Counted from the first letter of the stretch, positions 1 through 6,546 are shown. The stretch is 10,909 nucleotides of DNA from an uncultured Verrucomicrobium sp. (GCA_903889845.1 CAISZB010000377.1:1-10909); one strand, 5' to 3'. Translations and numbers: made by a program. Notes: a model not told the origin generated them from the sequence alone.

Positions 1-2
1 AA

Positions 3-257
3 TGGGTCATCGCGAACCCGGTCCCCCAGCTCCAGACCGACCGGATCACCTTCACCTACCCCCTCCTCGACGCCGCCGAGAAGGTGCTCCTCCTCGTCAC
101 CGGCGCCGACAAGGCCGACCGGCTGGAAGCGATCTTCGCCCCCGACGCGCAGCCCTCTTTCCCGGTCCAAAACGTGAAGCCGAAGGCGGGTGCGCTGGAA
201 TGGTACCTGGACGCCGCCGCAGCGGCGAAGCTGGCCCCCGCCGTTTCGGCGGCTTAA
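3..257 (+). CDS. pgl: 6-phosphogluconolactonase, C-terminal part (5' truncated)
   Basis: Only the last 84 residues lie in the window; the frame is open from base 3 to TAA at 255-257. The product should hydrolyse 6-phosphogluconolactone to 6-phosphogluconate, the second step of the oxidative pentose phosphate pathway, in the cytoplasm. The visible part reads WVIANPVPQLQTDRITFTYP, then LLDAAEKVLLLVTGADKADR, and ends in an alanine-rich tail after ALEWYLDAAAA. The arrangement RITxTxPxLxxAxxVLxLVTGxxKA, followed by a short segment and a WxLDxAAA end, is typical of the C-terminal half of the Pgl/DevB family within the glucosamine-6-phosphate isomerase/6PGL superfamily. The catalytic N-terminal half is outside the window, so activity cannot be judged. 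Its stop faces the TerC stop with four bases between and no convincing terminator. Recognition rests on remembered family pattern. Confidence 0.82.
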   Translation, partial: WVIANPVPQLQTDRITFTYPLLDAAEKVLLLVTGADKADRLEAIFAPDAQPSFPVQNVKPKAGALEWYLDAAAAAKLAPAVSAA

Positions 258-261
258 GAGC

Positions 262-1056
262 CTACTTCCAAAGCGACTTCCCGGCTCGCACCAGGGGCCG
301 GAAGATCGCATCCCCCGCCCGGTAGACGCCCCTCATGGCGGCGGTTCCCCACGCCACGGGAAGGGATAGCAGTCCGCGCACCGTCACCGACCGCTCCCAT
401 GCCAGGGAGAGCGCCAGGATCGCCCCGATCCCGCCGAACTTCACCCCGCCGCCGACCTCCCGGCGGAAAAGCATCTCGACCAACAGAAGGAGGCCGACAT
501 AGCCGACGAGGAGAAACGCCGCCGAGGTCAGAACGGGAAAGCGTCCGATGAGGGCGACGCACGCCCCGGCAAGGAACCGAAGCGCCAAGATGCCGATGAA
601 GACCCCGGTGCAGACCACCCACAGCTTCGGGCTGAGGGCGACGGCGGCGACGACGTTGTCGAAACTCAGGCTCAAATCGATGAGCTGGATCGTCAAAAGA
701 ACACTCCAAAACCCCTCCTTCGCCCCCGCCTCCTTCCCTTTCGCCTCCCCGTGCGCCTCCCCTCCCAGGTGGGAGCACATCAGCCAGACCAGGTAGAGCG
801 CCCCGCATATCTTGACCCACGGGTTCGCCAGAATCCACGCGGCGAGGGCCAGGGCAACGCCCCGGAACAGATAGGCCCCCACGATCCCGTAGCGCATCGC
901 CCGGCCCCGCTCCTCCGGCGGCAGCCGCGAGGCCAGGGAGGCGATCACCAGGGCGTTGTCGACCGAGAGGAGCCCCTCGATCACGATCAGCGTCGCGATG
1001 ACGGGAAAGGCGGCGACGATCTCCGTGCCGCTGGGGAAGGAAAACCAGGCGGGCAT
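262..1056 (-). CDS. TerC-family integral membrane protein (putative metal exporter)
   Basis: A 264-residue polytopic membrane protein. It has the two diagnostic TerC repeats: SVDNALV at residues 31-37 and SFDNVVA at 131-137, each in a hydrophobic helix with the conserved Asp-Asn pair. Hydrophobic segments are visible around 15-40, 58-78, 81-96, 117-140, 144-170, 176-196 and 208-220. A charged Glu/Lys/Gly loop (about 98-115) separates the halves, and a basic amphipathic tail of about 45 residues follows the last helix. TerC relatives such as Alx and YceF-type proteins are linked to manganese efflux and to metallation of secreted enzymes; tellurite resistance is only the historical name. The ATG lies 3 bases after the bioA stop, with only a GGGGA-like ribosome site inside the end of bioA, so translational coupling is likely. 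Family is clear; the substrate is inferred. Confidence 0.9.
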   Translation of the reverse strand: MPAWFSFPSGTEIVAAFPVIATLIVIEGLLSVDNALVIASLASRLPPEERGRAMRYGIVGAYLFRGVALALAAWILANPWVKICGALYLVWLMCSHLGGEAHGEAKGKEAGAKEGFWSVLLTIQLIDLSLSFDNVVAAVALSPKLWVVCTGVFIGILALRFLAGACVALIGRFPVLTSAAFLLVGYVGLLLLVEMLFRREVGGGVKFGGIGAILALSLAWERSVTVRGLLSLPVAWGTAAMRGVYRAGDAIFRPLVRAGKSLWK

Positions 1057-1059
1057 CGC

Positions 1060-2433
1060 TTATCCCCGGCTCCGGAAGTATTCCTCCGCCGCGTCCCGCA
1101 GGACGGAGACCATGCGGACCAGTTCCTCCCGGGTCGCGCAATAGGGCGGCAGGAGGAAGAGGGTGCCGTTGAGGCCGCGCGTGAGGAGGCCCTTCCCCCG
1201 GGCGATCTCGCCGATCCGGTGGGCCACCCGCTCCTCCGAGCGGAACGGCTCCCGCGTCGTCCGGTCTCGGACCAGCTCGATCGCCAGGATCATCCCCTCC
1301 CGGCGGATGTCGCCCGTCTGCGGCAGCTCCCAGAAAGCCCGGGCCGCCTCCTCCAGTACCGCTCCCCCTAGGGCGATCCGGGAGAGCGTCCCCTCCTCCT
1401 CGAAGATCGCCAGGTTCGCCAGCGCCGCCGCGCAGCCGAGGGGGTTCCCCGTGTAGCTGTGGCCGTGGAAGAACGTCCGGTCGAACCCGCCGCGGAATCC
1501 CGCGACGATCTCCTCCCGCACCAGCGTCGCCCCCATCGGCAGCAGACCGCCGGTCAGCCCCTTCGCCAGGGCGGCGAGGTCGGGCCGCACCCCCTCGTCC
1601 GCGCAGGCCGACATCGTCCCGGTCCGGCCGAATCCGGTCAGCACCTCGTCGACGATCAGCTTCGCCCCCGCCGCGCGGACGAGGGGGGCGACCTTTTCCA
1701 GGTAGCCGTGCGGGTGCATGATCATCCCCGCCGCCCCCTGGACGCGCGGCTCCGCGACGAAGGCCGCCGTCTGCGCGCCGACTTCGGCCAGCTTCTTCTC
1801 CACCTCTCCGACGCATTCCCAGTGGCACTTCCGATAAGCGCGGGCGTCCCCCTTCTCCGGCTTCGCCTGGTTGAACGGGCAGCGGTAACAGCCGGGGGAG
1901 GGAACCCCCTCGCTCTTGAAGAGGAGCGGCCCGAAAGTCTCATGAAAGCCCGCCGACTGCCCCGCGCTCATCGCGCCGACGGTGTCGCCGTGATACCCCC
2001 CGCCGAGGGAGACGAAACGGGTCCGTTCCGGCGCGCCGTTCTGTTGAAAATATTGGAAAACGATCTTCAGCGCCGCCTCAATCGCCGTCGAGCCGTCGTC
2101 GCTGTAGAAAACCCGCCCATCCTCAAAGCCGAAGGCGTGGCACAGGGCCTCCGCCAACCGAGCCCCCGGCTCATGGGCCAGGCCGAGGTAGGAGGCATGG
2201 GCCAGCCGCCCCGCCTGTTCCCGAACCGCCGCGACAAGCTTCGGATGGCCATGGCCGTGGAGGTTCGTCCAGATGGACGAATTCCCGTCGAGGTATTCCC
2301 GCCCCGCCTCGTCGATCAGAACCGCCCCGCGCCCCTCGGCGACGACGACAGGCCGGAAGCCCGGAGCTTCCCATTCGTCCAGCGGGGTGAAGGGATGCCA
2401 GACATAGCGGCGGTCGAGGGCGGCGGCATCCAT
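1060..2433 (-). CDS. bioA: Adenosylmethionine-8-amino-7-oxononanoate aminotransferase (or lysine-dependent equivalent)
   Basis: A 457-residue class III, PLP-dependent aminotransferase that makes 7,8-diaminopelargonate (DAPA) from 8-amino-7-oxononanoate in biotin synthesis. Visible landmarks: WHPFTPL at 12-18, SSIWTNLHGHGHP at 52-64, the cofactor-binding GYHGDT at 146-151, IVDEV at 260-264 with the pyridine-nitrogen Asp262, AKGLTGG at 290-296 with the Schiff-base Lys291, and FFHGHSYTGNPLGC at 321-334. These identify BioA rather than ornithine or GABA aminotransferases. Pocket residues differ from E. coli BioA (Phe15 for Tyr17, Ile54 for Trp52) and resemble the Bacillus enzyme that uses lysine as amino donor. 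An insert at 182-207 carries four cysteines (CYRC and CHWEC). No other bio gene is in the window; TerC follows immediately. The ATG at 2433 is preceded only by a weak AAGAAG. Confidence 0.92.
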   Translation of the reverse strand: MDAAALDRRYVWHPFTPLDEWEAPGFRPVVVAEGRGAVLIDEAGREYLDGNSSIWTNLHGHGHPKLVAAVREQAGRLAHASYLGLAHEPGARLAEALCHAFGFEDGRVFYSDDGSTAIEAALKIVFQYFQQNGAPERTRFVSLGGGYHGDTVGAMSAGQSAGFHETFGPLLFKSEGVPSPGCYRCPFNQAKPEKGDARAYRKCHWECVGEVEKKLAEVGAQTAAFVAEPRVQGAAGMIMHPHGYLEKVAPLVRAAGAKLIVDEVLTGFGRTGTMSACADEGVRPDLAALAKGLTGGLLPMGATLVREEIVAGFRGGFDRTFFHGHSYTGNPLGCAAALANLAIFEEEGTLSRIALGGAVLEEAARAFWELPQTGDIRREGMILAIELVRDRTTREPFRSEERVAHRIGEIARGKGLLTRGLNGTLFLLPPYCATREELVRMVSVLRDAAEEYFRSRG

Positions 2434-2502
2434 CTTCTTGGTTTAGGGGTGGAACAGAACTTTTCAAGCTGCACCGGACCGGGGCGAGGCTAAACTGAGG
2501 GA
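2434..2502. promoter_or_regulatory. Divergent bioA-dinB intergenic region
   Basis: These 69 bases separate the two divergent start codons and must hold both promoters unless one is internal to a gene. Toward bioA there is a TTGAAA-like -35 (2462-2467 on the complement) followed after 16 bases by a poor -10 (TAAACC), which would give almost no leader. Toward dinB I see no good promoter. The dinB ribosome site is GAGG at 2497-2500, unusually close to the ATG at 2503. No SOS box is evident, so damage control of dinB is not supported here. The promoter assignment is weak. Confidence 0.3.
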
Positions 2503-3651
2503 ATGCCCCGGGTCCTCTTCCACCTCGACATGGATGCGTTCTACGCCTCCGTGGAGCAGCGGGACCACCCGGAGTGGCGCGGACTGCCGGTGATCGTCGG
2601 GGCCTCGCCGGAGCGCCGGGGCGTCGTTTGCGCGGCCAGCTACGAGGCGCGGAAATTCGGCGTCCGCTCCGCAATGCCTTCCCGGACGGCGGCCCGCCTC
2701 TGCCCGCAGGGCGTCTTCGTCTTCCCCCGGATGGAAGTCTACCGCGAGGAATCGCGCCACATCATGGCCCTCCTCGACGCGCACGACGAGGAGGAGCTGG
2801 TCATCGAGCAGGTCTCCGTCGACGAGGCCTACCTCGATCTCTCCGCCCGCTTCGCCCACTTGGCCAAGGGGATGGACCCCGACGCCGCCCTCGCCGCCGC
2901 GCTCCCGGTCGCCCGCGCGATGAAGGAGACGATCCGCCGGGAGCGGGGCCTGGCCGCCACCATCGGCATCGGCGGGAACAAGCTGATCGCGAAGATCGCC
3001 AGCGACGCCGGGAAACCCGACGGCCTCCTCCTCATCCGCGAGGCGGAGAAGGCCGCCTTCCTCCGCCCCCTCCCCGTCGGCGTCCTCCACGGCGTCGGGA
3101 AGGCGACCGGGGAAGTTCTCCAGGAAAGCGGCCTCGTCACCGTGGGGGACCTCCAGGATTACCTCACCCAGGCCCGGGGCGACCTCCGCGCCCTCGTCGG
3201 CTCCTACGCCGCGACCCTCGCCGCCTTCGCCTTCGGCGAGGACGACCGCCCCCTCGACCGGGAGACCCTGATGCGGAGCATCGGGAGCGAGACGACCTTC
3301 GACCGCGACAGCGACGACCGCCCCCTCCTCCGCCGCACCCTGCGGGAACAGGCGGAGGAGGTCGCGGAGAAACTGGCCTCCGAGGGGATGGCGGCACGGA
3401 CCGTCCAGGTGAAGATCCGCTACGGCGATTTCACCACCCTCACCCGCCAGATGAGTCTGCCGGAACCGGTCGCCGACGCGGCGGAGATCTACCGCCTGGG
3501 CTGCCTCCTCCTGGCGAAGCACCGTCTGGTGAACCGCCCGCTGCGGCTCCTGGGCCTGGGCGTCTCCGGCCTCGTGCCGCCCTCCCCGCAACGGCTCTTC
3601 CCGTTCATGGAGCGGGAGCGGGGGGCGAAGCCGGAATCCGGGTCGCGATGA
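2503..3651 (+). CDS. dinB: DNA polymerase IV (Y-family translesion polymerase)
   Basis: A 382-residue Y-family polymerase that copies past damaged template bases with low fidelity. The palm begins FHLDMDAFYASVEQRD, with metal-binding Asp9 and a tyrosine (Tyr14) where E. coli Pol IV has its Phe13 steric gate. The second catalytic acidic pair is in SVDEAYLDL (Asp107, Glu108). IGIGGNKLIAKIASDAGKPDG at about 154-174 is the typical palm/thumb stretch, and a helix-hairpin-helix-like VGVLHGVGKATGEVL lies at 192-206. The little finger covers about 245-355 (SIGSETTFDRD onward). QRLFPF at 363-368 resembles a sliding-clamp binding motif. Length is normal for DinB. The last 15 codons overlap the opposing pseudouridine synthase gene. 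UmuC is unlikely because the protein is shorter and has DinB-type motifs. Confidence 0.95.
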   Translation: MPRVLFHLDMDAFYASVEQRDHPEWRGLPVIVGASPERRGVVCAASYEARKFGVRSAMPSRTAARLCPQGVFVFPRMEVYREESRHIMALLDAHDEEELVIEQVSVDEAYLDLSARFAHLAKGMDPDAALAAALPVARAMKETIRRERGLAATIGIGGNKLIAKIASDAGKPDGLLLIREAEKAAFLRPLPVGVLHGVGKATGEVLQESGLVTVGDLQDYLTQARGDLRALVGSYAATLAAFAFGEDDRPLDRETLMRSIGSETTFDRDSDDRPLLRRTLREQAEEVAEKLASEGMAARTVQVKIRYGDFTTLTRQMSLPEPVADAAEIYRLGCLLLAKHRLVNRPLRLLGLGVSGLVPPSPQRLFPFMERERGAKPESGSR

Positions 3652-4375
3652 AGTCCCGCAGGTCGGCGGGAAGCGGGGCCTGGATCTCGTAGGAACGCGC
3701 CCCCCAGCGGAACCGGAGCCGCGAGGCATGGAGCGCGTGACGGGGGAGGAGGAGGGCCTGCTCCATCTCCGGCGTCCAGCCCGTCTCGATGAAGCGGAGG
3801 AAGTGGGCGCAGTCGGGCCCATAGATTTTATCCCCGACGACCGGGAGGGAGACGAGGGAAAGGTGGACGCGGATCTGGTGGAGCCGCCCCGTCTTCGGCT
3901 GAACCCGCAGGTGGGAAAAGCCGCCCCCGGAGGCCAGCTGCCAGACCTTCGTGTGGGCCTCGGCCCCGGCAGGCGCGGCGACGATGCCCTGGCGGATCTT
4001 GACCGGATTCGTCTCGGAGATGCCGAGGAAGCCGATCCGGGCATCGATCTCGACGTAATCGGTCCCCATCGCGCCCCAGCAGACCGCCTCGTATTCCTTC
4101 TCGATCTGCCGCCCCTCGATGAGGCGGCTGATGGCGTTCGTCGTCGCCGGGTGCTTCGCGACGAGGATCAGGCCGCTCGTCTCCCGGTCGAGGCGGTGGA
4201 GGAGGGTCAAATAAGCCCCGGGCCGCTCCGCGCGCAGCCACGTGATCAGGGAGGGCTGCCCGTCGAGGCGCGTGGGATGGGAGAGGAGGTTCGCCGGCTT
4301 GTCGACGACGAGGAAGTCCTCGTTCTCGTCGAGGATCGTCGGCAAAGGGAAGGTTCCGTAGGGCGCAGCGCTCAC
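3605..4375 (-). CDS. RluA-family RNA pseudouridine synthase without S4 domain
   Basis: A 256-residue pseudouridine synthase that isomerises a uridine in rRNA or tRNA. The catalytic motif is LHRLDRETSG at 59-68, with Asp63 the nucleophile. The fold is further marked by DFLVVDKPANLLSHP (20-34), KEYEA (93-97), the RNA-contact motif KTGRLHQIRVH (161-171), PVVGDKIYG (178-186) and RHALHA (212-217). There is no N-terminal S4 domain, so it resembles RluA itself or similar short members rather than RluC/RluD; the target nucleotide cannot be told. The best start is GTG at 4375, since no ATG lies near in frame. It has no close Shine-Dalgarno; the nearest AGGAG overlaps the stop of the upstream small gene, 22 bases away, so coupled translation is likely. 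Its 3' end overlaps dinB by 47 bases. Confidence 0.9.
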   Translation of the reverse strand: MSAAPYGTFPLPTILDENEDFLVVDKPANLLSHPTRLDGQPSLITWLRAERPGAYLTLLHRLDRETSGLILVAKHPATTNAISRLIEGRQIEKEYEAVCWGAMGTDYVEIDARIGFLGISETNPVKIRQGIVAAPAGAEAHTKVWQLASGGGFSHLRVQPKTGRLHQIRVHLSLVSLPVVGDKIYGPDCAHFLRFIETGWTPEMEQALLLPRHALHASRLRFRWGARSYEIQAPLPADLRDFIATRIPASPPAPAP

Positions 4376-4397
4376 CCCGCGGAGCCTACCATTGCTC

Positions 4398-4601
4398 CTA
4401 CTCGTCGAGCCAGAGTTTCTGCGCGAGGGGGGAAGCGGTCTCGCCCTCCCACGCCAACTCCGCCGCCAACGGCGCGTCGTCGATCTCGATCCACAGCTCC
4501 GCGTCAGCCCGGGCAAAGCGGCGGAACCCGAACGGGGCGCCCTCCTCGCAGCAGGCTTCCTTATTCGACTGAACCAACTCGAATCCTTCGTTGAATTGCA
4601 T
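4398..4601 (-). CDS. Small acidic hypothetical protein (67 aa)
   Basis: I do not recognise this protein. It begins MQFNEGFELVQSNKEACCEE, has a Cys-Cys pair at 17-18, an aromatic/aliphatic stretch ELWIEIDD at 35-42, and ends KLWLDE. It is strongly acidic (about 15 Asp/Glu against 5 Lys/Arg) with no signal peptide or membrane helix, so a soluble cytoplasmic protein is expected. The start at 4601 is chosen because a strong AGGAG sits 7 bases upstream (4609-4613). An in-frame ATG at 4730 would run through the palindromic repeat and has no such site. The gene ends 22 bases before the pseudouridine synthase start, so the two are probably co-transcribed. The good ribosome site and sensible composition argue for a real gene. 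Confidence 0.66.
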   Translation of the reverse strand: MQFNEGFELVQSNKEACCEEGAPFGFRRFARADAELWIEIDDAPLAAELAWEGETASPLAQKLWLDE

Positions 4602-4608
4602 CGTCTCT

Positions 4609-4613
4609 CTCCT
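4609..4613 (-). promoter_or_regulatory. Strong Shine-Dalgarno site of the small acidic protein
   Basis: On the complement strand the sequence reads AGGAG followed by a 7-base spacer and ATG. This is the best ribosome binding site in the window and decides the start of the 67-residue protein at 4601 over the longer in-frame alternative at 4730. Confidence 0.75.
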
Positions 4614-4665
4614 GATTGGGTTGAAATCGGCCCCAAGGCCATAGTGCCAAAGCCGCCGCGCCCCG

Positions 4666-4719
4666 CTATCGGCGGAAGGCGCATTCGGGCGTGGGACGAT
4701 GTCCGACAATTCGTCAAAC
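4666..4719. repeat. Palindromic intergenic repeat, copy A
   Basis: This 54-base stretch aligns without gaps to 6547-6600, with 43 of 54 positions identical by my hand count. Its core is a 17-base imperfect palindrome at 4691-4707: GTGGGAC, spacer GAT, GTCCGAC. A wider stem can form between 4685-4692 (TCGGGCGT) and 4699-4706 (ATGTCCGA) around a six-base loop; two of its pairs are G-U if read as + strand RNA. It lies in the spacer between the chemoreceptor stop and the small acidic gene. It could be a protein-binding site, a REP-like element or an RNA element; I cannot decide. Confidence 0.72.
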
Positions 4720-4740
4720 ACCAATCCCACGCCCCGTTGC

Positions 4741-6447
4741 CTAGGCCGCGCCGTTCATCGGGATCGACTCGCTCCGCGGGCTCCGCGAGGCCTGCAGCCT
4801 CACCGGAGCCGGGGCGGAAGAACGCGCCCCGTTCCGGCGGGGGGAGGCCGCCGCGAAGCGCCGTTTCTCCTCGCCCGCAGGGATGGGGAGGTCGATCTCC
4901 CGGCGGTTCTTCTCGTCCCAGCCGATGAGGAGGAGGAGCGACTCGATCGCCCGGCGCAGCTCGACGGTCTGGCTGCTCAGTTCCTCCGCGGCGGCGGCGG
5001 CCTCCTCGGCGCTGGAAGCCGTGCTTTGAGTGATCGTGTCGATGTTCCCCATCGCCGTCGTCACCTGCTGGAGGCCCTGCTGCTGCTCCGTGGAGGCCGT
5101 GGTGATCGAGGAGACGAGGCCGTCGACGTCCCGCACCAGGCCGACGATCCGGTCGAGGCTCTCCGTCACCGCGCCGGAAGTCCGGACGGCGGAGGCGACG
5201 CCCTCCTGCACCTTCCGGTTCACCTCGATGCTCCGCTCGCCCTGGCCGAGGGAGACCTCGATGATCCGGGCCGTCTCCTTCGCCGCCTCGGCGCTGCGGT
5301 GGGCGAGGGAGCGGACCTCCTCCGCGACGACGGCGAACCCGGCCCCGGCATCCCCGGCCCCGGCATCCCCGGCGCGGGCCGCCTCGACGGCGGCGTTCAA
5401 CGCCAGGATATTCGTCTGGAACGCGATTTCGTCGATCGTCTTGATGATCTTCGCCACCTCGCTGCCCGACTGGCGGATGCCGTCGAGGGCCTCGACCATC
5501 TCCCGGCCCGAGGTCTCGACCGAGGCCATCGCCTGCTGCATCTCCCGCGTCTGGACGAGGCCCGCCTCGGCGGCGGCCCGGGTCTTCGAGGAGCTCTCCT
5601 TCGCCTGCCCGGCTCCCTCCGCGTTGCGCGAGGTCATGCTCGAAATCTCCTCCAGGCTCGCCGAGGTCTCCTCCAGGCTCGCCGCCTGGTTCCCCGCGCC
5701 GTCGGCCAGCGTCTGGCTGCTCCCGGCCACCTGGCCCGCCACGCTGGTCAGGCACTCGGAGCTGACTTCCAGCACGTCGCCGATCTGCCGCAGGGAATGG
5801 GTCACCCCGCGGACGATGAACGTCGCCGCCGCCGCCCCGACCACGACTCCGAGGCCCAGGCAGAGCCACGTCAGCCATTGCGTCCGTTCCGCGATATCGA
5901 TGCACTCGGAGGAATTCCTCTTCGAAATATCCTTCTTGAACTGGTTCTCCGCCCCCAGGGCGGAATAGACCCGATCGAAGGCCTTCGCCGCCGGGCCGCG
6001 GAGTTGGGCCTGGGCGTCCTTGAACTGCCCCTTGCGGGCCAGATCGACAATGATAGCCGCCTCCTCAAAGTAGGCCTGCCGGGCCGCCAGGGACTCCGGC
6101 GCAAGCTGATCGCGTTCCTGTCCGGCTTCGATGAATCCCGCATCGGAGTAACGCTTCCAGATCGCATCGGCCTTGTCTTTTAAATCGAGGAGCTTTGCCT
6201 CCAGCACATTCGCTTCATCCGGACTCTCCGCGATTGAGACACGGAAGGCCGTGCGATGAGCCGTGGTTATTGTGGTTCGGCATTCCATCAGAAGGTCGAG
6301 GCTCGGCAAGGAGCTCTCCATCACCTGCTTCAAGTCGCCCCTTATCGACGAAAGCTTCGCCTCCACGAAGAGGCCCAGGATCATGATGATCCCGATGAGA
6401 ATGCCGAAACCGGCTACGATACGACGTCCAACTGTCCAGTTCTTCAT
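4741..6447 (-). CDS. Methyl-accepting chemotaxis protein
   Basis: A 568-residue transmembrane chemoreceptor. TM1 is at about 10-28 and TM2 at about 191-213. Between them lies a mainly helical periplasmic region of about 160 residues, consistent with a four-helix-bundle sensor; the ligand is unknown. After TM2 only about 43 residues precede the first methylation-type segment (ASLEETSASLEEISS, 256-270), and I see no second HAMP helix with its usual DEIG motif, so HAMP is reduced or absent. The signalling hairpin EIAFQTNILALNAAVEAARA (340-359) and FAVVAEEVRSLAHRSAEAA (371-389) is canonical and should contact CheA/CheW. However, its tip reads GDAGA twice (360-369), five residues more than usual. 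A polar tail of about 60 residues lacks a terminal CheR/CheB pentapeptide. AAAGGA lies 9 bases before the ATG. No che genes are in the window. Confidence 0.94.
   Translation of the reverse strand: MKNWTVGRRIVAGFGILIGIIMILGLFVEAKLSSIRGDLKQVMESSLPSLDLLMECRTTITTAHRTAFRVSIAESPDEANVLEAKLLDLKDKADAIWKRYSDAGFIEAGQERDQLAPESLAARQAYFEEAAIIVDLARKGQFKDAQAQLRGPAAKAFDRVYSALGAENQFKKDISKRNSSECIDIAERTQWLTWLCLGLGVVVGAAAATFIVRGVTHSLRQIGDVLEVSSECLTSVAGQVAGSSQTLADGAGNQAASLEETSASLEEISSMTSRNAEGAGQAKESSSKTRAAAEAGLVQTREMQQAMASVETSGREMVEALDGIRQSGSEVAKIIKTIDEIAFQTNILALNAAVEAARAGDAGAGDAGAGFAVVAEEVRSLAHRSAEAAKETARIIEVSLGQGERSIEVNRKVQEGVASAVRTSGAVTESLDRIVGLVRDVDGLVSSITTASTEQQQGLQQVTTAMGNIDTITQSTASSAEEAAAAAEELSSQTVELRRAIESLLLLIGWDEKNRREIDLPIPAGEEKRRFAAASPRRNGARSSAPAPVRLQASRSPRSESIPMNGAA
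5341..5370. repeat. Perfect 15-bp tandem duplication in the chemoreceptor hairpin tip
   Basis: The 15-base unit GGCCCCGGCATCCCC occurs twice back to back at 5341-5355 and 5356-5370 with no mismatch. On the coding (-) strand each copy encodes Gly-Asp-Ala-Gly-Ala. The duplication is in frame, and the sequence identity of the two copies suggests recent replication slippage. Confidence 0.95.
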
Positions 6448-6477
6448 GCTTTGCTGTCCTTTCAGGGTGTTGAGTCT

Positions 6478-6513
6478 CCCCCCCCGCGTTGTTTGGAAAC
6501 ACTTTGGGAAACA
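6478..6513. repeat. C8 tract and helically phased direct repeat upstream of the chemoreceptor gene
   Basis: A run of eight C (6478-6485; eight G on the coding strand of the gene) sits 30 bases upstream of the chemoreceptor start. Just beyond it are two near-identical direct repeats, TTTGGAAACA at 6492-6501 and TTTGGGAAACA at 6503-6513. They begin 11 bases apart, about one helical turn. This is a plausible binding site for a dimeric regulator in the promoter region, but no promoter hexamers are clear. Confidence 0.4.
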
Positions 6514-6546
6514 GACGTCACCCTATCAGAGAAGAGGCACCGCTTT

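Noticed and set aside
251..262. GGCT-TAAG-AGCC hairpin between pgl and the TerC gene as a bidirectional terminator
   Set aside because: A 4-bp stem without a T-tract is too weak to support termination.
262..1056. Tellurite resistance protein
   Set aside because: The TerC name is historical; no other ter genes are nearby and the family is better linked to manganese and metal transport.
2451..2466. SOS (LexA) box before dinB, suggested by GAACAGAAC
   Set aside because: GAACAGAAC is a direct, not inverted, arrangement and does not fit the TGTTC-N4-GAACA, GAAC-N4-GTTC or GTTC-N7-GTTC type sites.
2441..2495. Inverted GTTTAG/CTAAAC as a biotin repressor (BirA) operator at bioA
   Set aside because: The arms are only 6 bases and 43 bases apart, far longer than the spacing of known BirA half-sites; chance is likely.
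4660..4680. Flagellar sigma factor -10 (GCCGATAG on the - strand) within repeat copy A
   Set aside because: No TAAA -35 lies at the required distance in either copy, and copy B has GCTGATAG.
4602..4730. Longer version of the small acidic protein starting at ATG 4730
   Set aside because: The extra 43 residues run through the palindromic repeat and lack a ribosome site, whereas the start at 4601 has AGGAG at 7 bases.
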